Origin: an uncultured Sphingomonadaceae bacterium
GTDB taxonomy: Bacteria; Pseudomonadota; Alphaproteobacteria; Sphingomonadales; Sphingomonadaceae
Direction of reading: 5' to 3'
Assembly (NCBI GenBank): GCA_947258815.1
Contig: CAMYJW010000010.1
Location: 1 to 64,000 of the forward strand
Length of the DNA stretch: 64,000 nucleotides
The notes under the pieces are model-generated. The model saw only the letters and a list, made by a program, of their open reading frames with translations. It was not told the DNA's origin and searched no databases. This document shows, piece by piece, positions 17,390 to 28,988 of this stretch. Every line of letters begins with the position of its first letter. The stretch's first letter is position 1. Both the position numbers and the translations under genes were made by a program.

Positions 17390-18397
17390 TCAAGCTTCAC
17401 CGCGAATCTCGCCAAGCTTTCGTTCCCAGGCCAGCGCATGGGTGACGATTGTCTCCAGATCGGCGTATTTCGGCTCCCACGGCAGCGTCGTCTTGATCCG
17501 GCTGTTGTCTGAAATCAGCGAATCGGGATCGCCCGCGCGCCGACCTTCCATGCGCCGGTCAATCGTGCGGTTGGTCACCCGATCCACCGCATCAAGCACT
17601 TCAAGCACGGAAAAGCCCCGGCCATAACCGCAATTCATCTGCAAAGACCGCTGCGGTTTTTCGATCAGCGCATCCAGCGCCAGAACGTGCGCGGCGGCAA
17701 GATCCGAAACATGGATATAATCGCGAACGCCGGTGCCATCGGGCGTATCGAAATCGGTGCCGAACACGCCAACCCCGTCGCGCTTGCCGAGCGCGGCCTC
17801 GACAGCCACCTTGATAAGATGTGTCGCGCCTGCGGTTGATTGTCCGGTGCGCCCCTGCGGATCGGCCCCGGCCACATTGAAATAGCGCAGCGCGCAGTAA
17901 TTCATCGGATGCGCCGCTGAAACATCGGCCAGCATGCGCTCTGTCATCAGTTTGGACATGCCATAAGGGTTGATAGGGCTTTGCGCGGTATCCTCGGTCA
18001 CGGGGGACACATCGGGGATGCCATATGTCGCCGCGGTGGAGCTGAAAATGAAGTGCGGCACGCCAGCGGCCACCGCCGATGCCAGCAATGATCGCGTGCG
18101 CGCCGTGTTGTTGTCATAATATTTGAGCGGATCGGAAACCGATTCGGGCACAACCACCGATCCGGCAAAATGCATCACCGCACGCGTCCCCTGTTCGGCA
18201 AAAATGCGCGCCAGCAGCGCATCATCGCGAATATCGCCTTCATAAAACGGCACGCCATCGGGAACGGCAAAGCGAAAACCTGTTACCAGATTGTCGATCA
18301 CGGCAACCGGCCACCCGGCGTCGGTCAGTGCCAGCACCGCGTGGCTGCCAATATACCCGGCGCCGCCGGTGACGAGAACTGAAGGCTTATCGTGCAT
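17390..18397 (-). CDS. galE: UDP-glucose 4-epimerase
   Basis: A 335-residue extended short-chain dehydrogenase that interconverts UDP-glucose and UDP-galactose for surface polysaccharide and galactose metabolism. The NAD-binding motif is TGGAGYIGS (10-18), the catalytic Ser/Thr is in FSSTAATYG (119-126), and the Tyr-Lys pair is Y145 and K149 (PYGMSK). NRTIDRRMEGRRAGDPD near the C-terminus is also typical. The gene is monocistronic. Confidence 0.94.
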   Translation of the reverse strand: MHDKPSVLVTGGAGYIGSHAVLALTDAGWPVAVIDNLVTGFRFAVPDGVPFYEGDIRDDALLARIFAEQGTRAVMHFAGSVVVPESVSDPLKYYDNNTARTRSLLASAVAAGVPHFIFSSTAATYGIPDVSPVTEDTAQSPINPYGMSKLMTERMLADVSAAHPMNYCALRYFNVAGADPQGRTGQSTAGATHLIKVAVEAALGKRDGVGVFGTDFDTPDGTGVRDYIHVSDLAAAHVLALDALIEKPQRSLQMNCGYGRGFSVLEVLDAVDRVTNRTIDRRMEGRRAGDPDSLISDNSRIKTTLPWEPKYADLETIVTHALAWERKLGEIRGEA

Positions 18398-18493
18398 GGT
18401 CAGCTGGCTACTCCGCCAATGGTTAACACGCCAGAAATACTTGCAGGATTAATGCCCTGTCGCCAACGTGCAATTCTGCGGTAGAGTGAGATT

Positions 18494-19096
18494 ATGAACC
18501 GTTTGATGACAATCGCCGCCGCAATTGCGGGCTTCACTGCGTTACAGGCCTGCGTGGCCCCGGTCGGCCCGGTGGAAGTAACCCGGTTCCATGTCCCCGA
18601 TGCGGCTCCGGCTGCGCAAGGCACATTCGCTGTCGAACCTGCCCAGGGCCACGAGGCGCAAAGCCTTGAATTCAGAACCTATGCGGCGGCTATTTCCAGA
18701 GAAATGAACCGTATTGGTTATTCTGAAATGGTCGCGGGGGGAAGCGCCAGCCAGTTTGTCGCGATCCTGGCGGTAGACCGCCACAGCTTTCAGCCGGGGC
18801 GCGATCGTGGCCCGGTCAGTGTTGGCGTGGGCGGCAGCACGGGTAGTTATGGTTCGGGTGTTGGCGTTGGAATAGGCCTTGATCTGTCTGGCCCGCCGCC
18901 CGAGCAGATCGAAACGCGCATGGCAGTGATGATTCGCGAGCGCGAAACGGGCACGACCGTGTGGGAAGGACGCGCCAGCTTTACCGCCAAGGCCGGTTCG
19001 CCGCTGGCCGGATCGCAACTGGGCGCCGCAAAAATGGCGGCCGCACTGTTTCAGGGCTATCCGGGCGTTTCGGGTGAGACCATACTGGTGAAATGA
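18494..19096 (+). CDS. DUF4136 lipoprotein
   Basis: The 200-residue protein starts with a lipoprotein signal ([20 protein letters not shown], acylated Cys at 20). The body is a DUF4136-like beta-rich domain with a glycine-rich loop ([19 protein letters not shown]) and a final segment [20 protein letters not shown]4136 proteins are envelope lipoproteins of unknown function. Its TGA overlaps the ATG of the following carboxypeptidase (ATGA), suggesting coupled translation. Confidence 0.8.
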   Translation: MNRLMTIAAAIAGFTALQACVAPVGPVEVTRFHVPDAAPAAQGTFAVEPAQGHEAQSLEFRTYAAAISREMNRIGYSEMVAGGSASQFVAILAVDRHSFQPGRDRGPVSVGVGGSTGSYGSGVGVGIGLDLSGPPPEQIETRMAVMIRERETGTTVWEGRASFTAKAGSPLAGSQLGAAKMAAALFQGYPGVSGETILVK

Positions 19097-20232
19097 CCGC
19101 GATTGAGATCAGCGCTGCGTTCGATTCGGGCAATATCGAGGTGTTGTCCATCAATGGCGATGAAGCGCAGCTTGCCATCCGGCCCGATCACAATTCGCAC
19201 TTCTATCAATGGTTTCATTTTCGCGTTTCAGGCGCGAAAGGCCGCAAACTGATATTGCGGATCACCGGCCTGCACAAATCCGCGTTCCCTGGCGGATGGC
19301 TGCACTATCGCGCCTGCGTTTCGCACGATCGCGAAAACTGGCTGCGCACCGATAGCGATTATGACCCGGAAATCGCGGGCGGCACGCTCACCATCCGTCA
19401 TCGACCGGAAAGCGATATCGCGTGGTTTGCCTATTTCGCGCCATATTCGATGGAGCGACACGACGATCTGATCGCCCGCAGCGCCATGCGCGATGACGTG
19501 ACCTATCGCAGCCTTGGCGAAACCCTTGATGGCAGGCCGATCGACTGCCTCGAAACGGGCACAGGCGAAACGCAGGTGTGGCTGATCGCACGCCAGCATC
19601 CGGGCGAAAGCATGGCCGAATGGTGGATGGAAGGCGCGCTTGATGCGTTGGGCGATCCTGCAAATCCGGCTGCACGCGCACTCACGCAACGTTGCCGTCT
19701 ACGCATCGTGCCCAATGCAAACCCCGATGGTTCATTGCGTGGTCACATTCGAACCAATTCGGCAGGAATCAATCTCAACCGCGAATGGGCCAGCCCGTCT
19801 CTCGAAAAGTCTCCCGAAGTGCTCGCAATCCGGAACGCGATGGATCAAACCGGGGTTGATTTCGCGATGGATATCCATGGTGACGAAGCGATCCCGGCAG
19901 TGTTTCTGGCCGGGTTTGAAGGGATACCCTCGCTCAAACCCGAACAACTTGAAGGTTATCAGCGGTTTCGCGCCATTCTTGAGCGGCGCACGCCCGATTT
20001 CCAGACAAAAATGGGCTATCCCACCGCTCCGCCGGGCAAAGGCAACCTGACAATGGCCACGAACCAGATCGCCGAACGGTTCGGCTGTGTGGCGATGACG
20101 CTGGAAATGCCGTTCAAGGACCACGATCCCCTGCCCTGCGTGCGTCAGGGATGGAGCCCGGAACGATCAAAACAGCTGGGCCGCGATTGCCTTGCCGCGC
20201 TGCTTGAATGGCTGGGCGCACAGCAAGGCTGA
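19093..20232 (+). CDS. M14-family zinc carboxypeptidase, cytosolic carboxypeptidase-like
   Basis: This 379-residue protein has an N-terminal beta-sandwich domain (about 1-120, with [15 protein letters not shown]) of the kind preceding the catalytic domain in eukaryotic and bacterial cytosolic carboxypeptidases. In the M14 domain the zinc ligands are H169 and E172 ([11 protein letters not shown]) and H262 ([10 protein letters not shown]), and the catalytic glutamate is E338 (MTLEMPFKD). It has no signal peptide and should act in the cytoplasm, possibly on peptidoglycan peptides or protein C-termini. It overlaps the lipoprotein gene by four bases. Confidence 0.88.
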   Translation: MTAIEISAAFDSGNIEVLSINGDEAQLAIRPDHNSHFYQWFHFRVSGAKGRKLILRITGLHKSAFPGGWLHYRACVSHDRENWLRTDSDYDPEIAGGTLTIRHRPESDIAWFAYFAPYSMERHDDLIARSAMRDDVTYRSLGETLDGRPIDCLETGTGETQVWLIARQHPGESMAEWWMEGALDALGDPANPAARALTQRCRLRIVPNANPDGSLRGHIRTNSAGINLNREWASPSLEKSPEVLAIRNAMDQTGVDFAMDIHGDEAIPAVFLAGFEGIPSLKPEQLEGYQRFRAILERRTPDFQTKMGYPTAPPGKGNLTMATNQIAERFGCVAMTLEMPFKDHDPLPCVRQGWSPERSKQLGRDCLAALLEWLGAQQG

Positions 20233-20345
20233 AGCAGCGAAAAGCGGCTTACGCGCCCTTAACCGTCTTGCGCTAAGATGCGACAGCTCAAAACCGCAGA
20301 AAAGCCACAGGAAGTTCGCAGGGCCTGCGCGCCCCGTCCCAATCC

Positions 20346-21320
20346 ATGACCCGCGTATTCATCACTATCGACACCGAATATGAGCCGGGCTTCACCGCGC
20401 GCATGGGGGCGGACACGCGCGCCGTGAATTTCGCGCGATCGATCCGATGCGATACCCCCGAAGGCGATGTCGGCGTGGAATGGCAGGCGCGGGAGTTCGC
20501 ACGCCATGGCCTGAAAGCCGTGTTCTTCGTCGATCCGATGCCCGCGCTGCTGTGGGGCAAAGAAGCCATCACCGACGTTATCGCGCCGATCCTTGACCAT
20601 GGCCACGACGTGCAACTGCATATTCATACCGAGTGGCTGGCGCTGGCAGGCAATGCCAACCCCATCGGCCAGCGCACCGGCGACAATATAAAGGACTTCA
20701 CGTTCGATGAGCAGTGCGCGCTGCTGGACTATGCCGCTGCCACCCTGATGGCGGCTGGCGCGCCAAGGCCGATTGCGTTCCGCGCCGGAAACTATGGCGC
20801 GAACGACGATACCTTGCGCGCGCTCGCACAGACTGGCCTGACGCACGACACCAGCCACAGCCCCGCCCTGCCCGGATGGGCATGCGCCATCAGCCTCAAC
20901 GCCAGCCATCGCCAGCCGCTTCACCATTGCGGCATCACCGAAGTGCCGGTGGGCTGCATCGGCGATGTCGGCGCAAAGCTGCGTCATGCGCAGATCACCG
21001 CGCTTTCATTCGGTGAGCTCAAAGCCGCCATCCGCCATGCCCGCGATACCGGCGCGGACCAGTTCAGCATCGTCTCGCACAGTTTCGAGCTGCTGAGCCG
21101 GGACCGTACGCGGATCAACACCCTGGTGCGACGCCGGTTTGACCAGCTTTGTCAATTCATTGCGAACGAGCCGGGCGTTTCAACCGGAACATACGCGCAG
21201 AGTGCGCCTGTCGCGCTGTGCGACGGGAAAACAGCGCCCGTACTGCCGGCCAACGCGCTGCGCACCGGGCTTCGTCATGTCCAGCAGGCGATCTCCAATT
21301 TGCGGTTCGGCGCAAGCTGA
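20346..21320 (+). CDS. polysaccharide deacetylase (NodB-like) family protein
   Basis: The 324-residue protein opens MTRVFITIDTEYEPGF, where the D-T-E motif marks the metal and catalytic residues of this fold, and continues with HGLKAVFFVDPMPAL and HGHDVQLHIHTEWL, the H-x-H metal motif of polysaccharide deacetylases. A further conserved FRAGNYGANDDTLRAL lies in the middle. No signal peptide is seen. A role in surface polysaccharide modification is inferred; the substrate is unknown. It converges with the methyltransferase gene downstream. Confidence 0.8.
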   Translation: MTRVFITIDTEYEPGFTARMGADTRAVNFARSIRCDTPEGDVGVEWQAREFARHGLKAVFFVDPMPALLWGKEAITDVIAPILDHGHDVQLHIHTEWLALAGNANPIGQRTGDNIKDFTFDEQCALLDYAAATLMAAGAPRPIAFRAGNYGANDDTLRALAQTGLTHDTSHSPALPGWACAISLNASHRQPLHHCGITEVPVGCIGDVGAKLRHAQITALSFGELKAAIRHARDTGADQFSIVSHSFELLSRDRTRINTLVRRRFDQLCQFIANEPGVSTGTYAQSAPVALCDGKTAPVLPANALRTGLRHVQQAISNLRFGAS

Positions 21321-21324
21321 GCGA

Positions 21325-22116
21325 TCAAACCTTGCGCAGCAGCAGTTCGATATTCGGGCTTAACCAGCCGGGCGCAATACCAAGCATCCCAGCAATTTTA
21401 GCAACCGCGCGTATCGGCAGTCCGGGTCGACCATGAACCGCGCCGCGCGCCGCCAGCCATGTTTCGTGACAGTCCACTTCAAACCGCCCGGCAATCGCAC
21501 GGTTAAGCAGCAAAGGCGATAAACCGCGCTGAAGATCGGTGCCGACCAGCCGATCGAAGACCCGCGGCAGATAGTTCACCAGCCAGCGGTGGCTGTGAAT
21601 TTCGCGCGGCGCGATCCGGCTGGCCGTGCCGAGAACAAGCATACGCGCGCCCGGCTTCATGGTCCGGTGTATTTCGCCCATCACATCGACAAGCAACCCC
21701 GGCGGCACATATTCAAGCACGCTGTTGGCAATCACCAGATCGAAGCTGGCGTCCTCCAGCGGCAATGCGCGCGTATCGGGCACATGCAGTGCCCGTGCCT
21801 GGCCCTCAACGCCATTAAGCGCGATATTTGCATTGGCGACTTCGACATAAGCACGGTTGACATCGACCCCGGTGACTTGTGCGCCCAGTCGTGCAAGAAC
21901 GATCCCCGAAGCGCCGACATTGCTGCCAAATTCCAACGCGTTCAGCCCCGCAGGATTGATCCCGTAGACTTCAAGAACCGGGCGCAAATGCGTCCATTCA
22001 TAGTCGACGTATCCGCCCACCCAGGGATCGGCAGGATCCATCCGCGCAGCTCTGGCCGCCGCGCAAAACGCGTCAAACCGGGCATCGCCCGCGCCTGCCA
22101 GTGCTGGTGCCGTCAT
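21325..22116 (-). CDS. class I SAM-dependent methyltransferase
   Basis: A 263-residue cytoplasmic methyltransferase. The SAM motif I region is NALEFGSNVGASGIVLARLGA (cut as ALEFGSNVGASG), motif II is VTGVDVNRAYVEVA, and motif IV is FDLVIANSVLEYVPPG, as in ubiquinone/menaquinone-type methyltransferases. No specific substrate is evident. The ATG at 22116 is used; a TTG three bases earlier is a weaker alternative. Proximity to a deacetylase suggests a polysaccharide or lipid target, but this is speculative. Confidence 0.8.
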   Translation of the reverse strand: MTAPALAGAGDARFDAFCAAARAARMDPADPWVGGYVDYEWTHLRPVLEVYGINPAGLNALEFGSNVGASGIVLARLGAQVTGVDVNRAYVEVANANIALNGVEGQARALHVPDTRALPLEDASFDLVIANSVLEYVPPGLLVDVMGEIHRTMKPGARMLVLGTASRIAPREIHSHRWLVNYLPRVFDRLVGTDLQRGLSPLLLNRAIAGRFEVDCHETWLAARGAVHGRPGLPIRAVAKIAGMLGIAPGWLSPNIELLLRKV

Positions 22117-22176
22117 CAATCCCTCCGCGGTGGAAGACGGTTAATAGCACGCAACAATTGAAAATGACCTAAAGCA

Positions 22177-22614
22177 TCAGCTTTTCAGCATGTTCGGCCC
22201 GAACGCATGCGGCAGCAGTTCGGAAAGACGCAGTTCCAGCGTATCCCCGCCGCCCGAACACCAGACAACCGGGTCCGTATCGCCAAGCCCGGCCAGTTCG
22301 CCCAGCACCTGCCGACAGCGCCCGCACGGTGTCAGCGCGACGTCGGAACCGCCGTGCGCATCTCCGGCGCCCGAAATCGCAACCGCGATCAGGCCGCCAC
22401 GCCTGCCCCCGCTCATCGCGAGCCCGGCCGCCAGCGTTTCAGCGCACAGCGACAGGCCATAACTGGCATTCTCCACATTTGCGCCAGTCACCACCGTGCC
22501 ATCATCAAAAGCCAGCGCGGCCCCCACCCGGAAGCCGGAATAAGGCGCATAGGCATTACGCGCGGCATCGCCCGCCGCCTGGATAAGCGCGGCCCGATCC
22601 GGCAGCGCGCTCAT
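22177..22614 (-). CDS. cdd: cytidine deaminase
   Basis: A 145-residue homotetrameric-type cytidine deaminase of pyrimidine salvage. The catalytic zinc site is complete: C57-A-E59 (SLCAETLA) and C97/C100 (TPCGRCRQVL). YAPYSGFRVGAAL and GANVENASYG are family signatures. The ATG at 22614 overlaps the stop of the upstream GH25-like gene (ATGA), so the two are translationally coupled. Confidence 0.94.
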   Translation of the reverse strand: MSALPDRAALIQAAGDAARNAYAPYSGFRVGAALAFDDGTVVTGANVENASYGLSLCAETLAAGLAMSGGRRGGLIAVAISGAGDAHGGSDVALTPCGRCRQVLGELAGLGDTDPVVWCSGGGDTLELRLSELLPHAFGPNMLKS

Positions 22615-23312
22615 GGCTGCACCACCAGCCAGCGCAGACCCTTGCTGGCGATCGCGGTGTTCAGCGCCGAATTGGCGGTCCACATCGTCCATGGTCGTCC
22701 GGCATAATCGGGCTGCAGCCGGTCACGCACCAACCACAGATTGCGATCGACACGCGAAGCCATGGCATAGCGATCTTCAAAACCCGGCATCAGCTTCAGG
22801 ATCGCCGGTTTTCCGGTATGCGTTTCCACCTGATTGAGAAAAGTCGTCAGCTCACTTTCAACCGCAGCATCGCTGACCTTCACGGGGCAATTGTCCGCCG
22901 TCATTCCCAGCTCCACGGCGGGTGGCAGCAGATTATCGTCTCGCGGCACGACGGTGACGAAGTTCGCGGCCTGTTTTTCCGCCGGTTGGCAGGGATCATA
23001 GCGGTGCACCGCACCAACTTTCATTTTTGCAGCGTTTGCATCGCCAAGGTTTCGGCTGAACGCGGGATCGCGCGCAAAGGCGCTGGCACTGGCATCGATA
23101 TACGCGAAATCCGCACCGATGGCCTTGAGCGCAGCCCAGTCCACGTCTTCGTCATCCGCGCCGATTTCAACGCCCTGCATCGGATAGATCGCGCGATCGG
23201 GCGTCCAGTGCTGCATATGCCACCACGCATAACCGCCCGCGATCAATGCCAGAAGCAGGACAGCCCCCAGCAGCCGCAGCCGCGTTTTGCCGCCCGCCTT
23301 GCGCCTTGCCAT
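22611..23312 (-). CDS. GH25 lysozyme-like membrane-anchored protein, active site doubtful
   Basis: The 233-residue protein has a basic N-terminus, one transmembrane anchor (about 11-31, LRLLGAVLLLALIAGGYAWW), and a periplasmic domain with the GH25 TIM-barrel pattern: QGVEIGADDEDVDWAALK, FAYIDASASAF, and KPAILKL near the end. In active GH25 muramidases the first strand carries D-V/I-S and a later strand D-x-E; here these read VEIG and VELG, so the catalytic acids appear lost or shifted. It may be a non-catalytic peptidoglycan binder. It overlaps cdd. Confidence 0.7.
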   Translation of the reverse strand: MARRKAGGKTRLRLLGAVLLLALIAGGYAWWHMQHWTPDRAIYPMQGVEIGADDEDVDWAALKAIGADFAYIDASASAFARDPAFSRNLGDANAAKMKVGAVHRYDPCQPAEKQAANFVTVVPRDDNLLPPAVELGMTADNCPVKVSDAAVESELTTFLNQVETHTGKPAILKLMPGFEDRYAMASRVDRNLWLVRDRLQPDYAGRPWTMWTANSALNTAIASKGLRWLVVQP

Positions 23313-23337
23313 GCCGAAATGCGCTCCCCCGTTTCCC

Positions 23338-23820
23338 TTAGCCCCTGATATGGAGCACGCAGATCAAGGTAAAGAGCCTGCGTGCGGTGGGAAAATCGGT
23401 TTCGACTTTGCCATCCAGCCGCTCAAGCAGCATTTCCGCCGCTTCGTTGTGAACCCCGCGCCGGGCCATGTCGATCGTTTCGATCTCCTGCGGGCTGGCC
23501 TTGCGGATTGCCTGATAATAGCTTTCGCAGATCGCGAAATACTCTCGGATCGGCCTGCGGAACCGACCAATGCCAAGGATCAGCGATTCGAGCAGTTCGC
23601 CTGCCTCGCTGGAGACATCAAGCGCCAGCCGGCCATCGAGCACCGAAAGTTTCAGCCGGTAAGGGCCAGCGTGTCCGGCCTCGAACGCGCGGACCGGCCT
23701 GAATGTGTTGTCTTCAATCAGATCGAAGATCGCGACCCGGCGTTCCTGTTCGATATCCGCGTTGCGCCAAAGAATGGTCGCCTCGTCTAGCTCGATATGA
23801 GAGATGCGCGGATCGGACAT
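23338..23820 (-). CDS. UPF0262 family protein
   Basis: A 160-residue soluble protein matching UPF0262 along its length: IEQERRVAIFDLIEDNTF near residue 25, LKLSVLDGRLALDV, RRPIREYFAICESYYQAI and a C-terminal ARRLFTLICVLHIRG. The family is confined to alphaproteobacteria and has no assigned function. It diverges from dnaB and lies next to cell-wall and nucleotide-salvage genes. Confidence 0.9.
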   Translation of the reverse strand: MSDPRISHIELDEATILWRNADIEQERRVAIFDLIEDNTFRPVRAFEAGHAGPYRLKLSVLDGRLALDVSSEAGELLESLILGIGRFRRPIREYFAICESYYQAIRKASPQEIETIDMARRGVHNEAAEMLLERLDGKVETDFPTARRLFTLICVLHIRG

Positions 23821-23955
23821 AGCCTTGCGCCTTTACGCAATTGCAGCATGCCGGGGCAATAGCTTGCATCATCCACATCCTGTGCAAAAAAGATCGCCTT
23901 GCGATAACGGTTGCCGGTTGCCGGGATGCTGCAACGCGCGCATTATCCCTCGCCC

Positions 23956-25473
23956 ATGCCCCAGGAAGACCTCCTCATTCGCTCAGACAGCACCGCGCAA
24001 GAGCCGGAATCCAAGGCCCTGCCTTGCAACCCCGAAGCAGAAGCGGCGTTCCTTGGCGCAGTGTTGATTGACAACCGCGTGATCGAGGAATTGCCAACCG
24101 CGCTGACCCCGGCCCACTTCTTTGAGCCCGCGCATACAAGAATTTATGAGCGTATTCTGCAGCTTCTCGATCGCAAGGCGATTGTGACGCCGGTAACGCT
24201 CAAGCCCTATTTCGAATCGGATGATGCGCTAAGGGAGCTGGGCGGCGTGTCCTATCTCGCGCGGCTGACGGCGGACGGGCAAGGCCTGCTTGCCTCACGC
24301 GAACTGGCCGAACAGATTTACGATCTGGCGCTGCTGCGCGAACTTATCACCGTGGGCCGAAATCTGGTCGAAGGGGCGATGGACACGTCCGAAACGGTTG
24401 AACCGATGGAGCAGGTGGAACAGGCGGAAGCCGCGCTCTATTCGGTGGCTGAAGGCGCGGCAGGCAATAACGATGCACAAAGCTTCGGCGCGGCATCGCG
24501 CGTTGCCATCACCGCTGTTGAGCGTGCGTTCAATTCCGGCGGGCACATTGCGGGCAAGACCACCGGCCTCAGCACGGTGAACGAGAAAATCGGCGGCCTG
24601 CACGATTCCGATCTTATCATCCTCGCCGGACGTCCGGGCATGGGCAAGACCGCGCTGGCCACAAATATCGCATTCAATGCGGCCGACCGGCTGCGCCGCG
24701 ATATTGACGATGGCATCGCGGCGGAAGAATCGGTCGGCGCGGCCACAGCCTTTTTCAGTCTGGAAATGAGCGCGGATCAGCTGGCAACCCGTATTCTGGC
24801 CGAGCAATCGGGCATCAGTTCAGAAGCGCTGCGCATGGGCAAGATCAGCCGCGATGATTTTCAGCAGCTTTCCTTCGCCAGCCAGCGCCTGGCCGAATTG
24901 CCCCTGTATATAGACGATACCCCGGCGCTGACCATTGCCGCGCTGCGCACCCGCGCAAGGCGACTGAAACGGCGCCACAATATCGGGCTGATCGTGGTCG
25001 ATTACCTGCAGCTTTTGCAAGGCACGGGCCGCGCGACCGACAACCGCGTCAACGAAATTTCGGAGATCAGCCGGGGCCTCAAAACGCTGGCCAAGGAGCT
25101 CAACGTGCCGGTGATCGCGCTTTCGCAGCTCAGCCGCGCGGTCGAACAGCGCGAAGACAAGCGTCCGATGCTGTCTGACTTGCGCGAATCCGGCTCAATC
25201 GAGCAGGACGCGGATATGGTCTGGTTCGTTTTTCGTGAGGATTATTACGTCGCGTCTCGCGAACCCAAGCGCCCGAACGAGGGCGATGACGTCAAAACGC
25301 ACGAGGAACATGCGCGGTGGGCCGAAGACATGGAACGCGTGTATGGCCTTGCCGAACTGATCGTGTCCAAACAGCGCCACGGCGCCACCGGCAAGGTGCG
25401 CTTGCGCTTTGAGCCGCGAATCACCCGCTTTTCCGATCTGGCCGACGACGCACAGGGCTACGATTACGACTGA
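23956..25473 (+). CDS. dnaB: replicative DNA helicase
   Basis: A 505-residue hexameric helicase that unwinds the replication fork and recruits primase. The N-terminal DnaB domain (PCNPEAEAAFLGAVLIDN, about 20-37) is followed by a linker and the RecA-like domain with Walker A GRPGMGKTAL (225-234), Walker B IGLIVVDYLQLL and the DnaB signature LSRAVEQREDKRPMLSDLRESG. The ATG at 23956 gives the normal N-terminus; no intein is present. Confidence 0.97.
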   Translation: MPQEDLLIRSDSTAQEPESKALPCNPEAEAAFLGAVLIDNRVIEELPTALTPAHFFEPAHTRIYERILQLLDRKAIVTPVTLKPYFESDDALRELGGVSYLARLTADGQGLLASRELAEQIYDLALLRELITVGRNLVEGAMDTSETVEPMEQVEQAEAALYSVAEGAAGNNDAQSFGAASRVAITAVERAFNSGGHIAGKTTGLSTVNEKIGGLHDSDLIILAGRPGMGKTALATNIAFNAADRLRRDIDDGIAAEESVGAATAFFSLEMSADQLATRILAEQSGISSEALRMGKISRDDFQQLSFASQRLAELPLYIDDTPALTIAALRTRARRLKRRHNIGLIVVDYLQLLQGTGRATDNRVNEISEISRGLKTLAKELNVPVIALSQLSRAVEQREDKRPMLSDLRESGSIEQDADMVWFVFREDYYVASREPKRPNEGDDVKTHEEHARWAEDMERVYGLAELIVSKQRHGATGKVRLRFEPRITRFSDLADDAQGYDYD

Positions 25474-25589
25474 CGGCACATTCCGGCCCGCTGCCCATAA
25501 CGGACTGACGCTTTCGCACCTTCGCTAACTTGTCTTTCAGGCCCTTGCGCCTACATTGTCGGAACAACAAAGGACGGTTCCGACACATC

Positions 25590-27530
<1,941 letters not shown>

Positions 27531-27734
27531 GCAGACCTGTTCTAACGTTTTGAAACTAATATAGTTGATGAAAACCTGCCTGCAGATGCGAACACCCGCT
27601 TTCTTTCCTTACAGCACGCAGCTAGTCACTCACTCCCGGAACCACACTGGCGATCGGGTCCTCACAGGCGTTGCAGTCAATAGAAGCCTGCCGATGCAGA
27701 CGATCAAACCCGATTTTTTCCTAGGAGAATTCGC

Positions 27735-28982
27735 ATGGCCACCCGCGCGAAGGCCCCGGACATAGATTTAGACACACTCGATGTTTCGCAAGTAGAATAC
27801 TACGCCTACGACACCTGGCACGAACCGTTCCGCAAACTGCGTGCGGAAGCGCCGATCCATTATTGTTCCGATTCCAGGTTTGGGCCGTATTGGTCCGTCT
27901 CCACGCGCAAACATATCCTTCACATCGAAGGTCTGCCCCGGATTTTTTCGTCTTCTTATGAATATGGCGGCACCTCGATCGCGTCGCATGTTTCTGAGCT
28001 GATCGAAGGCGAATTTCGCATGCCGATGATCATCGGCATGGACCCGCCACACCATTCGGCGCAGCGACGCGCGGTTGCACCGGCATTTCGACCCAGCGAG
28101 ATGGCGAGAATGCGCGATGCAGTTGCCGAGCGCACCGGCGCCATTCTTGACAGTTTGCCAAAAGGGGAAACGTTCGACTGGGTTGAAAAGGTCGCCATCG
28201 AACTCACCACCGGCGTGCTTGCAAAACTGTTCGATTTTCCATGGGAAGAACGAAGCGACCTTACCCGCTGGTCCGATGTCCTGGGCGATATCGAACTGCT
28301 CACCGATGCCGAAGGCGTGGCCATTCGCAATCAGAACGCATTTGAAATGGTCGCCGCATTTGAAAAGCTGCGGGAACGCAAGCTGAAAGAGAAGAACGGC
28401 ACGGATCTGATGTCCGTCATGCTGCGATCCGAGGGGCTGGGCAAAATGAGCCCGGTGGAGTTTCTCGCCAACATGACTTTGCTGGTGGTGGGCGGAAACG
28501 ACACGACGCGCAACAGCATGTCAGGCTTTGACTATGGGCTCGATCAGTTCCCGGAGGAACGGGCAAAACTGGAAGCCGACCCATCGCTCATACCCGGTGC
28601 GGTCAGCGAACTGCTTCGCTGGCAAACCCCGGTTTCCCATATGCGCCGGACGGTTACGGAAGATACCGAGGTTGGCGGCGTAAAGATGAGAAAGGGCGAA
28701 AAAGTCGTGCTCTGGTATATCTCGGCCAATCGCGATGAAACGGTTTTCGAAGACGCCGACAGCATCAGGATCGACCGTGACAATGCCCGGCGGCATATCG
28801 TTTTCGGCTATGGCATCCACCGCTGTGTCGGCGCCCGCCTGGCGGAGCTTCAGTTGGTTGTGCTGCTGGAGGAAATGGCCAAGCGCAGACTGCGCGCCCG
28901 AGTGATGGAAGAACCCACCAGGGTGGCAGCCTGCTTTGTGCACGGTTATAAATCGCTGAAAGTCCAGCTGGAAAATTATTAA
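27735..28982 (+). CDS. cytochrome P450, CYP153-like
   Basis: The 415-residue soluble P450 has the I-helix GGNDTT (253-258), an ExxR in SELLRWQTPVSHMRRT, and the haem loop FGYGIHRCVG with Cys364. The segments FDWVEKVAIELTT, LTRWSDV and QTPVSHMRRT followed by VLWYISANRDETVF closely recall CYP153 enzymes, which hydroxylate terminal carbons of alkanes and terpenes. The start has TAGGAG upstream. No reductase or ferredoxin is adjacent; the 2Fe-2S ferredoxin at 0.16-0.47 kb is of the right class. CYP125-like activity cannot be excluded. Confidence 0.88.
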   Translation: MATRAKAPDIDLDTLDVSQVEYYAYDTWHEPFRKLRAEAPIHYCSDSRFGPYWSVSTRKHILHIEGLPRIFSSSYEYGGTSIASHVSELIEGEFRMPMIIGMDPPHHSAQRRAVAPAFRPSEMARMRDAVAERTGAILDSLPKGETFDWVEKVAIELTTGVLAKLFDFPWEERSDLTRWSDVLGDIELLTDAEGVAIRNQNAFEMVAAFEKLRERKLKEKNGTDLMSVMLRSEGLGKMSPVEFLANMTLLVVGGNDTTRNSMSGFDYGLDQFPEERAKLEADPSLIPGAVSELLRWQTPVSHMRRTVTEDTEVGGVKMRKGEKVVLWYISANRDETVFEDADSIRIDRDNARRHIVFGYGIHRCVGARLAELQLVVLLEEMAKRRLRARVMEEPTRVAACFVHGYKSLKVQLENY

Positions 28983-28988
28983 TTTATA

